NCBI RefSeq assembly: GCF_010470665.1
Contig: NZ_VOPZ01000007.1
Coordinates: 233,106 to 297,105, forward strand
Origin: Desulfovibrio sp. JC022
GTDB lineage: Bacteria; Desulfobacterota; Desulfovibrionia; Desulfovibrionales; Desulfovibrionaceae
Direction: 5' to 3'
DNA: 64,000 nt
The notes under the pieces are model-generated. The model ran no database searches. It worked only from the letters and a program-made list of their open reading frames with translations, and was not told where the DNA came from. Made by a program: the position numbers and the translations under genes. Position 1 is the stretch's first letter. Every line of letters begins with the position of its first letter. Below are positions 9,589 through 17,805 of this stretch, one piece after another.

Positions 9589-9607
9589 TCATAAAAAGGA
9601 GAAATTC

Positions 9608-9901
9608 ATGAGTGATGAGAAACTCAATCTTGAGGAAGTAGCGCGAGTTGCGCGACTGGCCCGTCTTGATCTTTCAGAAGAAAAAACTGAACTTTTTGCA
9701 GGACAGCTCAATAACATCCTCACATACATGGACAAGTTGAACGAAATCGACACCAGCGAAGTGGAGCCCATGTTCAGCCCGGTGGAACACACCACCAGAC
9801 TGCGCAAAGATGAGGTCAAGAAAGAACACACCAGAGATGAGGTTCTTTCCAATGCGCCTGACACTGACGGCAAGTACTTTGTTGTTCCCCGTATCGTATA
9901 A
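9608..9901 (+). CDS. gatC: Asp/Glu-tRNA amidotransferase subunit C
   Basis: A 97-residue small subunit of the GatCAB complex, which converts Glu-tRNA(Gln) and Asp-tRNA(Asn) to the amides. Typical features are the N-terminal helix (LNLEEVARVARLARLDLSEE), NNILTYMDKLNEIDTSEVEP and the C-terminal DGKYFVVPRIV. The start at 9608 follows an AAAAGGAG ribosome site; an upstream in-frame ATG at 9497 lies inside the repeat element and is rejected. It is 27 bp ahead of gatA. gatB is not in the window. Confidence 0.95.
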   Translation: MSDEKLNLEEVARVARLARLDLSEEKTELFAGQLNNILTYMDKLNEIDTSEVEPMFSPVEHTTRLRKDEVKKEHTRDEVLSNAPDTDGKYFVVPRIV

Positions 9902-9928
9902 ATTCAAGCTAATACGCAGAGATATAAA

Positions 9929-11392
9929 ATGTCCTCACTCATAAAAAAATCACTCACTGAAATCCACGCCATGCTCATGGCTAAGGAAGTGACCGCCACA
10001 GAAGCTGTCAAAGCCTGCCTTGAACAGATCACAAAGAGCGAACCCGAAACAAAGGCTCTGCTGACCATCTGCAACGATGCAGCACTCAAACAGGCCGAGG
10101 AAATGGACGCTCAGGGTCCTGATGAATCCAAACCTCTCTGGGGCGTTCCGGTAGTCATCAAAGACGCACTGGCTACTAATGGCATCCCCACTACCGCTGG
10201 TTCCAAAATCCTCGAAGGATTCACCCCCTTCTACGATTCCACCGCCGTTGCCAAGCTCAAGGAAGCAGGTGCAATCATCGTAGGTAAGGCCAACATGGAC
10301 GAATTCGCCATGGGTTCCACCACTGAAAACTCCGCCTACCAGACCACCACCAACCCCTGGGATTCCAGCCGCGTACCCGGCGGATCTTCCGGCGGTTCCG
10401 GCGCAACCATAGCAGCCGGCCAATGCTACGCCGCACTCGGTACCGATACCGGTGGTTCCATTCGTCTGCCCGCATCTTTCTGCGGCTGTGTCGGCGTTAA
10501 GCCCACCTACGGCCGTGTTTCCCGTTACGGAATGATCGCCTACGGTTCTTCCCTCGACCAGATCGGTCCCATGACCAGAACTGTAGAAGATGCCGCCCGC
10601 GTACTGAACGTAATCGGCGGACATGATCAGCGCGATTCCACTTCCGCTGACCAGCCAATGGATGATTTCGTTGCCGCTCTCGAAGAGCGCAAGGATCTTT
10701 CCGGCCTGACCATCGGTTTGCCCGAAGAGTACTGGGGAGAAGGTCTTTCTGAAGAAGTCAACGAAGCCTGCCGCGCTGCAATCGCCAAGGCCGAGGAACT
10801 GGGGGCCAAGACCGTTCCGGTTAAGCTTTCCATGACCGAATACGCCATTGCCACCTACTACATCATCGCAATGGCTGAAGCCAGCTCCAACCTTTCCCGT
10901 TTCGACGGTGTTCGCTACGGTCACCGCACCGAGGACCCCAAAGAACTTGCAGAGCTTTACACCAAATCCCGCACCGAAGCTTTCGGTGACGAGGTCCAGC
11001 GCAGAATCATCATCGGTACCTACGTACTTTCCGCAGGTTACTACGATGCATATTACCGCAAGGCCGCCCAGATACGCCGCCTGCTGCGCGAAAACTTCAA
11101 CAAGGCATTCGAATCCTGCGATCTTATCGCAAGCCCCGCATGCCCCACAACAGCCTTCCCCGTAGGTGAGCTGACCTCCGATCCCTTGCAGATGTACTTG
11201 CAGGATATCTTCACCATTTCCCTCAACTTAGTGGGAATGCCCGGTATGTCCCTGCCCGTAGCATTCGGCAAGGAAACCAAGATGCCCGTAGGTCTCCAGT
11301 TTATGGCTCCCGCCTTCGACGAAAAGACCATGCTGCAAGCTGCGCACATCCTTGAGAAGAATCTCCCGGAACTGCCCAAGGTTAAGCTGTAA
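9929..11392 (+). CDS. gatA: Asp/Glu-tRNA amidotransferase subunit A
   Basis: Glutaminase subunit of GatCAB, an amidase-signature enzyme of 487 residues that releases ammonia from glutamine for transamidation. The Ser-cisSer-Lys triad is complete: Lys in [10 protein letters not shown] (about residue 78), the Gly/Ser-rich [14 protein letters not shown] and the nucleophile region [13 protein letters not shown]. The C-terminal block [15 protein letters not shown] and [13 protein letters not shown] is also standard. It forms a two-gene operon with gatC and ends at a clear terminator. Confidence 0.97.
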   Translation: MSSLIKKSLTEIHAMLMAKEVTATEAVKACLEQITKSEPETKALLTICNDAALKQAEEMDAQGPDESKPLWGVPVVIKDALATNGIPTTAGSKILEGFTPFYDSTAVAKLKEAGAIIVGKANMDEFAMGSTTENSAYQTTTNPWDSSRVPGGSSGGSGATIAAGQCYAALGTDTGGSIRLPASFCGCVGVKPTYGRVSRYGMIAYGSSLDQIGPMTRTVEDAARVLNVIGGHDQRDSTSADQPMDDFVAALEERKDLSGLTIGLPEEYWGEGLSEEVNEACRAAIAKAEELGAKTVPVKLSMTEYAIATYYIIAMAEASSNLSRFDGVRYGHRTEDPKELAELYTKSRTEAFGDEVQRRIIIGTYVLSAGYYDAYYRKAAQIRRLLRENFNKAFESCDLIASPACPTTAFPVGELTSDPLQMYLQDIFTISLNLVGMPGMSLPVAFGKETKMPVGLQFMAPAFDEKTMLQAAHILEKNLPELPKVKL

Positions 11393-11415
11393 GAAGTATA
11401 TAAATAGAATGAATT

Positions 11416-11450
11416 AAGCCCCGCGCTCTTATGAGTGCGGGGCTTTCTTA
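11416..11450 (+). terminator. gatCA terminator
   Basis: Stem AAGCCCCGCGCTC (11416-11428) with GAGTGCGGGGCTT (11433-11445), one wobble pair, then a short T-rich tail. The same type of AGCCCCGC stem is used at 14144 and 15524. Confidence 0.85.
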
Positions 11451-11639
11451 TGCTCAATACGCCTAGTGATCATGAGTATCGCTAGATCTTTAAATTTGAA
11501 AACAGCATTTGATTATTATCTCTCTAAATAATTTCTTTCGACTTTTCAGCACCTTAGATTAAAAATCAAAAGAAATGTCAATTTAATGCGCATTTTTCTC
11601 AGAGTATTGCTTGACATTACCCAAAGAAAAGAGGAGTGT

Positions 11640-11765
11640 CTCTTCATCAAACACCAGCCGTACCCGTGAAGGCACGGTCAAACTGTGACTAGCGCTGGTT
11701 TAAATTGAACATGACTATCGAGGAGCCGAGTACGCATCTTGTACGCGGCCCTTTTTTTTGGTGCA
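11640..11765 (+). ncRNA. Candidate structured leader or small RNA upstream of the RRM gene
   Basis: The gap of 415 bp between gatA and the RRM gene holds no ORF but is highly folded. CCAGC (about 11652) pairs with GCTGG (about 11694) and encloses CCGTG-aagg-CACGG. A second stem, GCCGAGTAC with GTACGCGGC (one mismatch, about 11725-11749), is followed by nine pyrimidines including a long T run, the form of an intrinsic terminator. A TTGACA box lies at 11611-11616. This could be a terminator-controlled leader for the cold-shock-like RRM gene 60 bp downstream, or a separate small RNA. I recognise no known RNA family. Confidence 0.4.
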
Positions 11766-11807
11766 CGGGCGCTAATATAATTTTTTATTTTTTTTGGAGT
11801 ATTTAGA

Positions 11808-12071
11808 ATGTCTAAGAATATCTATGTTGGTAACCTGCCTTGGTCTGCTACTGAAGAAGATGTCCGCGCTTCCTTTGAAGCTTACGGTGAAGTTGTTTCC
11901 GTTAAACTCATCGAAGATCGTGAAACCGGTCGCCCCCGTGGTTTCGGTTTCGTAGAAATGGACGACAACGGCGCTCTCGATGCTATCGAAGCTCTCGACG
12001 GTAAAGATTTCGGCGGTCGTAACCTCAAGGTTAACGAAGCCAAGCCCAGAGCAGAACGCCCCCGTTGGTAG
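11808..12071 (+). CDS. RRM-type single-strand RNA-binding protein
   Basis: An 87-residue protein made of one RNA-recognition motif: RNP-2 (IYVGNLPW, residues 5-12), helix, RNP-1 (RGFGFVEM, about 44-51) and the final GGRNLKVNEAKPR strand. A short basic tail (RAERPRW) replaces the Gly-rich tail of cyanobacterial Rbp proteins. Such proteins bind RNA during cold or general growth. A TTTTGGAG ribosome site lies upstream. It is monocistronic, preceded by the folded leader at 11640-11765 and followed by a strong terminator, so control by attenuation is plausible but unproven. Confidence 0.93.
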   Translation: MSKNIYVGNLPWSATEEDVRASFEAYGEVVSVKLIEDRETGRPRGFGFVEMDDNGALDAIEALDGKDFGGRNLKVNEAKPRAERPRW

Positions 12072-12102
12072 TCTGTTTCTGTAAGTCTTAAAAGACTTTT
12101 TA

Positions 12103-12138
12103 ACGCCCGGTTCTCTTTTGAGAATCGGGCGTTTTTTT
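12103..12138 (+). terminator. RRM gene terminator
   Basis: ACGCCCGGTTCTC (12103-12115) pairs with GAGAATCGGGCGT (12120-12132, one wobble pair), followed by seven T. Confidence 0.9.
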
Positions 12139-12247
12139 GTTTGGTGCGAAAGAAACCCACGCCCTACTCTTTTCCTCTGGATTAAACGTAACCTTATAAG
12201 ATATAAAACTTCCACTTACTGAGAATCGCCATTTAAAAGAGGTACAC

Positions 12248-14122
12248 ATGGGCTGCTGCATTGGGGAGAAGCATAGTCATTGGTGCGAAGAGTACGACAT
12301 CGTCTATATTGATGCTGACGGGAAAAAGTATTGTATTTTTCATGCTCCTGCTGAGTGTAAGTTTAATGTGCCTAAGGGTGAGCCTTATGATGAGCGTGCG
12401 GGTGACGAGAAACCTGCTTTAATGGATGCAGAGAAGTTCAATAAGTTGATTTTTGTGCTGATACAGGAGGTTAATAATGATGTCGTGAATGAAGAACAGG
12501 ATAGTTTGGATCCGTTCGATTGGTCCGCAAGATGCAATCTTTCTGGCACAAATTTTCCCTACGATATCACTTTTTCAAAGTACAATGAGTACTGTAAATA
12601 TTTCCCCTCAATTAATTTCAACAATTCACGATTCATCGGGTACGTTGCTTTCCAAAATTTGCAATTTAAAGGGTACGCTTCTTTTCAACAATCACAATTC
12701 TACGGGGACGTTTCTTTCGGAAATTCACAATTCTACGGAGACGTTGACTTTGAAAAATCGCAGTTCGGCAAAGGAGTTTCTTTCACAAACTCACAATTTA
12801 ACAGGTTCGTCGATTTTGAAGACACACAGTTCATCGGAGATGTTAAATTCGAAAAGTCACAATTTATAGGAGATACTTCTTTTCAAAAATCACAGTTTGA
12901 TAAACATGCTGATTTCCAAAACTCGCAATTCAACGGATATGCTAATTTTCAAAAAACACTGTTTAACAGATATGCTCATTTTCATAAAATACGATTCGAA
13001 GGATATGCATCTTTTCAACAATCACTGTTTAAAAAAAATCTCGTTTTTTCAGATTCAACTTGTAATAATATTAATTTTTCTAATGCAGAATCAAGAAAAC
13101 AGATAAATATTAATAATAGCACTTTTGTAAACTCGACTTTTGATAAAATTACGTTCAAAGGGCCGGTCTCTTTTCACGATTCATCATTTGAAGAGTCAAC
13201 GACATTTATAAAGACTATATTTCACGATTTTTCGAACTTCGAACAAATAAAATTCAAAGGGGGTGCTAAATTTAACTCAACTTTCTTCAAGGAATGGTCA
13301 TACTTCCGTAATGTTGAATTCACTAAGAGAAGCTCTTTCGCAGGGACTATATCAAAAGAAACAATATTAATGGAATCAGTTGACCTATCAAAATTAAAAT
13401 TTGCAGAAACAAATATTGAATCATTCAAATTCATCGATTGTAATTGGGGCCAAGATAGATTTGCACCAATCTTGGATGAACACGAACAAACAAATTCAAA
13501 ATCTAAAGCCACCACCCTTGCCGAGATTTACCGCCGCCTAAAAAGAATCGCCCACGAAAGCTCAGACGAAGAACAGACTTCGCACTGGCACTACCGCGAA
13601 AAGGAAATGACTAGGCGAAACCTAACCTGCATATCACTTTTCCAATTTTGGTTTACTCTAATCATCGCAATCCTAATGATGCTGCTTTCAGGTTGGCTAC
13701 TTCAAACCATGCATCCACCATACTATGCAATACTACCTGCTATTATATTTCTAACATTGCCTATTTCTTTGGCAAAGGAAGAATTTACGGATAAGCAACA
13801 TATCTCAAAACTCGGATCCAAAATATACTTAAATATTTATCGATTTATTAGTGGGTACGGCGAAGAACCAATACGAGCTTTTATGATTCTTTTAGGAATT
13901 GTCGCTTTGCCATTTCTGCTTAATTTCTTGGTAAGTCTCGAAACATCGCCGCCTGTAGACTGGCTAAAACACGCCATGTGGTACATGCCACTAATCAAAA
14001 TTAAATTCACAAATACTGATCTAACTGGACTCCAATACTTCTTTAAAGGCCTCTCAGTATCCGCCATAACCCTCCAAGCCGCCCTCTTCGGTTTTGCCCT
14101 GCGAAACAAGCTGCGCCGCTAA
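12248..14122 (+). CDS. Membrane protein with 11-residue pentapeptide-type repeats
   Basis: A protein of 624 residues in three parts. The N-terminus (1-45) is rich in Cys and His (CCIGEKHSHWC, then CIFHAPAEC), possibly a metal site. Residues about 120-380 are tandem 11-residue units such as SQFYGDVDFEK, with Phe alternately 6 and 5 apart. This is the spacing I associate with the Pentapeptide_3 type of right-handed beta-helix. A helical linker (LAEIYRRLKRIAHESSDEE) leads to about four membrane segments (near 468-488, 495-512, 545-565, 602-618). The beta-helix is probably cytoplasmic and membrane-tethered. The repeat region is more AT-rich than neighbouring genes. Function unknown; the combination with a C-terminal channel-like domain is known in the family. 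Confidence 0.75.
   Translation: MGCCIGEKHSHWCEEYDIVYIDADGKKYCIFHAPAECKFNVPKGEPYDERAGDEKPALMDAEKFNKLIFVLIQEVNNDVVNEEQDSLDPFDWSARCNLSGTNFPYDITFSKYNEYCKYFPSINFNNSRFIGYVAFQNLQFKGYASFQQSQFYGDVSFGNSQFYGDVDFEKSQFGKGVSFTNSQFNRFVDFEDTQFIGDVKFEKSQFIGDTSFQKSQFDKHADFQNSQFNGYANFQKTLFNRYAHFHKIRFEGYASFQQSLFKKNLVFSDSTCNNINFSNAESRKQININNSTFVNSTFDKITFKGPVSFHDSSFEESTTFIKTIFHDFSNFEQIKFKGGAKFNSTFFKEWSYFRNVEFTKRSSFAGTISKETILMESVDLSKLKFAETNIESFKFIDCNWGQDRFAPILDEHEQTNSKSKATTLAEIYRRLKRIAHESSDEEQTSHWHYREKEMTRRNLTCISLFQFWFTLIIAILMMLLSGWLLQTMHPPYYAILPAIIFLTLPISLAKEEFTDKQHISKLGSKIYLNIYRFISGYGEEPIRAFMILLGIVALPFLLNFLVSLETSPPVDWLKHAMWYMPLIKIKFTNTDLTGLQYFFKGLSVSAITLQAALFGFALRNKLRR
12600..13070 (+). repeat. 33-bp coding tandem repeats
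   Basis: About twelve consecutive 33-nt units, each starting near TCACAATTC or a variant (Ser-Gln-Phe), encode the 11-residue protein repeats. Third-position differences between units show they are old and diverged. Confidence 0.8.
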
Positions 14123-14136
14123 GAGACACTAATAGA

Positions 14137-14190
14137 ACGCAAAAAAGCCCCGCACTCGGATGAGCGCGGGGCTTTCAAATTTCATATCAT
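14137..14190. terminator. Convergent terminator and left copy of a flanking direct repeat
   Basis: Stem AGCCCCGCACTC with GAGCGCGGGGCT (one mismatch) and a T-rich tail ends both the pentapeptide gene (plus) and the aminotransferase gene (minus). The whole segment recurs at 15520-15572 with about four differences over 53 bp, so the aminotransferase gene lies between two near-identical terminators. Confidence 0.85.
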
Positions 14191-14213
14191 CCGCAATATT
14201 TTTCAACAGAAAA

Positions 14214-15407
14214 TCAACCAAGCTCAATCTCCATGGCCCCCACAACTTCCTCAAGTACGGCAATAAAATTATATATATCTTCCACGCCGATAGTAAGAGC
14301 AGGATGCATCCGTAAGGCATTGGTACCGAGGCGATGATCAACGATAAATCCCCGCGAAATAAGCCGCCTGTGCAGTTCTGCCACTTTTGAAACATCTATG
14401 TGGTCTGCCATGACCAAAATCGCCATGAGCCCCCTGCCACGTACACATTCTATCAGTTGTGAACCAGCAGCGACTCTCTGCAAACCATCCATAAGAACAT
14501 CAGAAAGCACTTCTGCATGCTGAATCAGGTTATGCGCATTAATCTCACCAATCACAGCTTCCACCACTGCTGCACCCAAAGGATCATTAAGATGAGACTG
14601 CCCATAGGCAATAGCTTCCGGACCAAGCAAATCAACCACACGACGATTGAGGGATACAGCACTTACGGGATAACCATTCCCGATACCTTTGCCCATGGCG
14701 ACAATGTCCGGTTGCATTTCGTAATGCTGGAACCCGAACCATTTTCCTGTCCTGCCCACGCCGGTAGTGACTTCATTAACCATCACCAAACCATCAGTCG
14801 CAGCCACATCTTCAACTATGCAGTTGATCAATTTAGAAGGCGGGAAACGAACCATCCCGGACGAACTTCCGGGTTCAAAAAGAAAAGCACCAACTTCATC
14901 AAAGGGAATTTCGGAATAGACAGGGCATTCATTTGAACATTTATCCTGATCACACTTGCCGCAACTTTCCCAATCAAAAAGATACCACTGTGCAGAGTCT
15001 TTTACTGACGCATCACCATAAGCACCAAAATATGAATCCGACATGGTCATGATCCGCTTCGACTTCAGCAACGAGCGCAACACACGAACCCCATACTCAA
15101 CAGATTCGCTCCCGGAACATAAGAAAGAACATCTTCCTCCGCTATGATCGATGAGATCAAGAACCGCCCCGGCAGCGCGCTCAACAACTCCTGAACTGTA
15201 GCAAAACCCAACATGAGAGATACAATCCATCTGTGCCATAACAGCAGATCTCACCGCTTGATTTGCATGCCCAATGCTAGTGCACCAGACACCTGCCTCC
15301 AAATCAATGTACTGGTTGCCGTCAACATCAATAAGAATGCAATTTTGTGATTTCACAATATCAGGAACCAACATATCACGGCCGGGAAAAGCAAAAGTAT
15401 TCTCCAT
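14214..15407 (-). CDS. Class III pyridoxal-phosphate aminotransferase, atypical
   Basis: Fold-type I, class III enzyme of 397 residues related to 4-aminobutyrate, acetylornithine and other omega-aminotransferases. The Schiff-base lysine is K240 in AMGKGIGNGYPVSAV, and CSGSESVEYGVRV (about 97-109) is the phosphate-binding loop. Two oddities stand out. The motif that normally reads DEVxTGxGRTG is NEVTTGVGRTG (N211), replacing the Asp that contacts the pyridine nitrogen. A cysteine cluster C149-X2-C152-X4-C157-X3-C161 interrupts the domain. The ATG at 15407 (after GAGAGGCG) is preferred to an upstream TTG. It stands alone between two near-identical terminators. The substrate cannot be told from sequence. 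Confidence 0.82.
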   Translation of the reverse strand: MENTFAFPGRDMLVPDIVKSQNCILIDVDGNQYIDLEAGVWCTSIGHANQAVRSAVMAQMDCISHVGFCYSSGVVERAAGAVLDLIDHSGGRCSFLCSGSESVEYGVRVLRSLLKSKRIMTMSDSYFGAYGDASVKDSAQWYLFDWESCGKCDQDKCSNECPVYSEIPFDEVGAFLFEPGSSSGMVRFPPSKLINCIVEDVAATDGLVMVNEVTTGVGRTGKWFGFQHYEMQPDIVAMGKGIGNGYPVSAVSLNRRVVDLLGPEAIAYGQSHLNDPLGAAVVEAVIGEINAHNLIQHAEVLSDVLMDGLQRVAAGSQLIECVRGRGLMAILVMADHIDVSKVAELHRRLISRGFIVDHRLGTNALRMHPALTIGVEDIYNFIAVLEEVVGAMEIELG

Positions 15408-15519
15408 CAAACGCCTCTCTTATTTTATATCTAACCATCAAACTACTAGCTTGATTTAGATTTACTATCAACAATTTTCCGATTGATTTATTTTTGCGAC
15501 TCCACCCGTTCACTAACAA

Positions 15520-15572
15520 ACGCAAAAAGCCCCGCACTCGGATAAGTGCGGGGCTTTCAAACTTCATATCAA
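15520..15572 (-). terminator. copZ-side terminator and right copy of the flanking direct repeat
   Basis: Stem AGCCCCGCACT with AGTGCGGGGCT at 15528-15557 ends the tatB-to-copZ operon. The surrounding 53 bp match 14137-14190 almost exactly, including bases outside the stem. Confidence 0.85.
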
Positions 15573-15579
15573 ATAAAGG

Positions 15580-15786
15580 CTACTTAACTTCGCCAGCCTC
15601 AAAGCCGATCTTGGTGATTACTTCCTTAATCTTGGCTTCATCTACCGGGCTGGTTTCTTCGTATGTGGCGCAAGCATCATCAAGGCTGACCTTGACGTCA
15701 GTAACGCCTTCAATCGCGCTGAGAGCCTTCTCAACGGACCCTACGCAATGCATGCAGCTCATGCCTTTAACTTCTACTTTCTTCAT
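15580..15786 (-). CDS. Heavy-metal-binding HMA-domain protein (CopZ-like)
   Basis: A 68-residue ferredoxin-like metal chaperone with the MSCMHC (MxCxxC) metal loop at about residues 9-14, KALSAIEGVTDVKVSLDD and a final IGFEAGEV strand. It fits copper chaperones that pass Cu(I) to P-type ATPases, although no such ATPase is nearby. It is the last gene of the tatB-tatC-hisB-lipoprotein-hisA operon, 12 bp after hisA, an unexpected place for a metal chaperone. Confidence 0.88.
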   Translation of the reverse strand: MKKVEVKGMSCMHCVGSVEKALSAIEGVTDVKVSLDDACATYEETSPVDEAKIKEVITKIGFEAGEVK

Positions 15787-15798
15787 AAGGACGATCTC

Positions 15799-16527
15799 CT
15801 AATTATTCTCAATCCACTCAATGGCTTCAGCAAAATTGAGAGTCCCGGTGTAAATTGCCTGACCGGAAACTGCGCCTTCGAGACCTTTGGAGACCAGCGG
15901 CTGAAGATTAATTACATCCTCAAGAGTCGCTACGCCACCGGCTGCAATAACCGGAAGCTTGGTCTTGGAGCAAAGCTCTGCCATGGCATTCACGTTCACA
16001 CCGGTCTGCATGCCGTCGCGGCTGATATCGGTATAAATGATAAATGCGGCTCCGGCAGCTTCGATGCGGGGGATGATGTCGAAGATGGAGATTCCTGCAT
16101 CTTCCACCCAGCCGCGAGATTTGAGCTGTCCGTTAACTGCGTCAAGGGATACCCCGATCTGTCCGGGGAACTTGGCGCAGAGCTCTGCGAAAGTTTCCTC
16201 GTCCTCAAGGGCCATGGTGCCGATGATCAGACGCCTTACGCCTGCTTCGAGGTACTTGGATGCAGTTTCAATATCACGGATACCGCCGCCGAGCTGCACC
16301 GGAATGCTGAGCTGGCTGCAAATATCCTTGATGAGGTCAAAATTCTTGGGCATTCCGCTGAATGCGCCATCAAGGTCAACTACATGCAGATACCTTGCGC
16401 CCTGATTTTCCCAGTACTTAGCCTGGGCAACAGGATCACTGGAAAATACGGTGACAGCGTCAGCCTGTCCCTGTGAGAGGCGTACGCATACGCCGTCCTT
16501 GATATCTACAGCGGGAAAAACGATCAT
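15799..16527 (-). CDS. hisA: ProFAR isomerase HisA
   Basis: TIM-barrel isomerase of histidine biosynthesis that converts ProFAR to PRFAR. At 242 residues it shows the catalytic Asp in [12 protein letters not shown] (about residue 8), [15 protein letters not shown], the second catalytic Asp in YTDISRDGM and [10 protein letters not shown], all in the usual order. Its start overlaps the stop of the upstream lipoprotein gene by 4 nt (ATGA type), so translation is probably coupled. The other his genes except hisB are elsewhere. Confidence 0.96.
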   Translation of the reverse strand: MIVFPAVDIKDGVCVRLSQGQADAVTVFSSDPVAQAKYWENQGARYLHVVDLDGAFSGMPKNFDLIKDICSQLSIPVQLGGGIRDIETASKYLEAGVRRLIIGTMALEDEETFAELCAKFPGQIGVSLDAVNGQLKSRGWVEDAGISIFDIIPRIEAAGAAFIIYTDISRDGMQTGVNVNAMAELCSKTKLPVIAAGGVATLEDVINLQPLVSKGLEGAVSGQAIYTGTLNFAEAIEWIENN

Positions 16528-17180
16528 AAACCAAGCTCCATAAGTCCTGTCTCAAGAGCTTCATCAGTGAGTTGCATTGCAGTAACCCATTTGCCGCCAC
16601 GTTTGAAGAAAGTACCGGCTTCCAGCATATTCTCGGTTAGAGGCTGCTGGGTTTCGTCGTAATGAAATCTTCTGATGATGCGCCTGTTGTTAACATCGAT
16701 AAGAAAAAGATCAATAATCACAGATGCGGGCTGGATATTGAAATCCGCCTTCTGCATGCCGCGCAGGTCCTGCCAGAAGAGAATCTGCGGAACCAGAATA
16801 TAGTCGGCACTCATGCACTGGCCAACCTTAACCCAATAAGCAAAAGCGGCTTCGCGGCGACCGCCCAAATTTTCAAAAACTTCAATTTCCTGACACTGGC
16901 GAGTAATGGCGGGACGCGCAAAAGCGGTAACATTGTGCTTGGAAAGCACACCGACCATTTTTGCATCCAGCTGCTGCAAAATATCTTTCTTGATGGGCTT
17001 GCCTTCTTGCGGCAGATAGCCGGCCAGCAGTTCCCAGTTAAAAACGGGATTGGTGAACCCTGCAACCGCAAGCTTTCCAGCAGGACGCGGGAGTTTCACT
17101 AGATCACTCTTGCTGGCACAACCACCGAGAGAGACAAGGGCAAAAACACAAAGAATAAGTAGAGGGAAAAGCCGTTTCAT
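16524..17180 (-). CDS. Hypothetical lipoprotein between hisB and hisA
   Basis: A 218-residue protein with a clear lipoprotein signal (basic MKR, hydrophobic core, LGGC lipobox, Cys21). The mature part has an alternating alpha/beta pattern and includes [16 protein letters not shown] and [25 protein letters not shown]. This layout is typical of GNA1162/CsgG-like or Lpo-type periplasmic lipoproteins that sense or assemble envelope parts, though I cannot place it. It overlaps hisB by 1 nt and hisA by 4 nt. It is therefore tightly built into a histidine/Tat operon with no obvious functional link. Confidence 0.75.
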   Translation of the reverse strand: MKRLFPLLILCVFALVSLGGCASKSDLVKLPRPAGKLAVAGFTNPVFNWELLAGYLPQEGKPIKKDILQQLDAKMVGVLSKHNVTAFARPAITRQCQEIEVFENLGGRREAAFAYWVKVGQCMSADYILVPQILFWQDLRGMQKADFNIQPASVIIDLFLIDVNNRRIIRRFHYDETQQPLTENMLEAGTFFKRGGKWVTAMQLTDEALETGLMELGL

Positions 17181-17773
17181 TAATCGAGACTCCCTTTTGT
17201 ACTGGAAACACCTTGCCTTTCAACGGACAGAGCATTGCGGAAAGCAAGCCCCAAAGCCTTGAACGCACCTTCGAGCAGGTGGTGACCGTTACGTCCGTAT
17301 TCAAACTTGATGTGCAGGTTCATACCGGCCTTGAAAGCCAGTGATTTGAAAAATTCACGCCAGACATCCCTTTCATCCCCGGCAATTATCGGGGGCAAGA
17401 TGTCGTCATCATACACAAGATAGGCCCGTCCTGAAAGGTCAATTACAACCTCCACCAGAGCCTCATCCATGGGCACTTTGGCAAAACCGATACGGTTGAT
17501 GCCTTTTTTATCGCCCATGGCCTCCGACAGGGCCTGTCCAAATACGATAGCGATGTCTTCAAGCGTATGATGCGAATCAATTTCGAGATCACCCTTGCAC
17601 TTAAGATCAAGATCAAATCCGGCCCAGAAACTCATCAGGGTCAGCATGTGGTCGGCAAACCCCACCCCGGTGTCAATATCAGTACGGCCTTCGCCATCGA
17701 TATTAAGCTTCAGGGAAATATCGGTTTCCTTGGTGGTTCGGGTAATTGATGCGGATCTCTGTGACAAAATCAA
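17180..17773 (-). CDS. hisB: Imidazoleglycerol-phosphate dehydratase HisB
   Basis: Monofunctional dehydratase of 197 residues converting IGP to imidazole-acetol phosphate. The two Mn-binding repeats are clear: [12 protein letters not shown] with [11 protein letters not shown] in the first half, and a second histidine pair in [13 protein letters not shown] near the end. The N-terminal phosphatase domain of enterobacterial HisB is absent, as usual here. It lies 32 bp after tatC and shares one base with the next gene (TAATG junction). Confidence 0.96.
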   Translation of the reverse strand: MILSQRSASITRTTKETDISLKLNIDGEGRTDIDTGVGFADHMLTLMSFWAGFDLDLKCKGDLEIDSHHTLEDIAIVFGQALSEAMGDKKGINRIGFAKVPMDEALVEVVIDLSGRAYLVYDDDILPPIIAGDERDVWREFFKSLAFKAGMNLHIKFEYGRNGHHLLEGAFKALGLAFRNALSVERQGVSSTKGSLD

Positions 17774-17805
17774 CCTCTCTTATTGTGAGGCCTGTATAGC
17801 GGCCA

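Noticed and set aside
9497-9607. N-terminal extension of GatC to an upstream ATG
   Set aside because: The extension is translated from the inverted hairpin repeat; the ATG at 9608 has a good ribosome site and gives a normal GatC.
12600-13070. 33-bp tandem repeats as a CRISPR array
   Set aside because: Units are contiguous without spacers, in frame and coding for 11-residue protein repeats.
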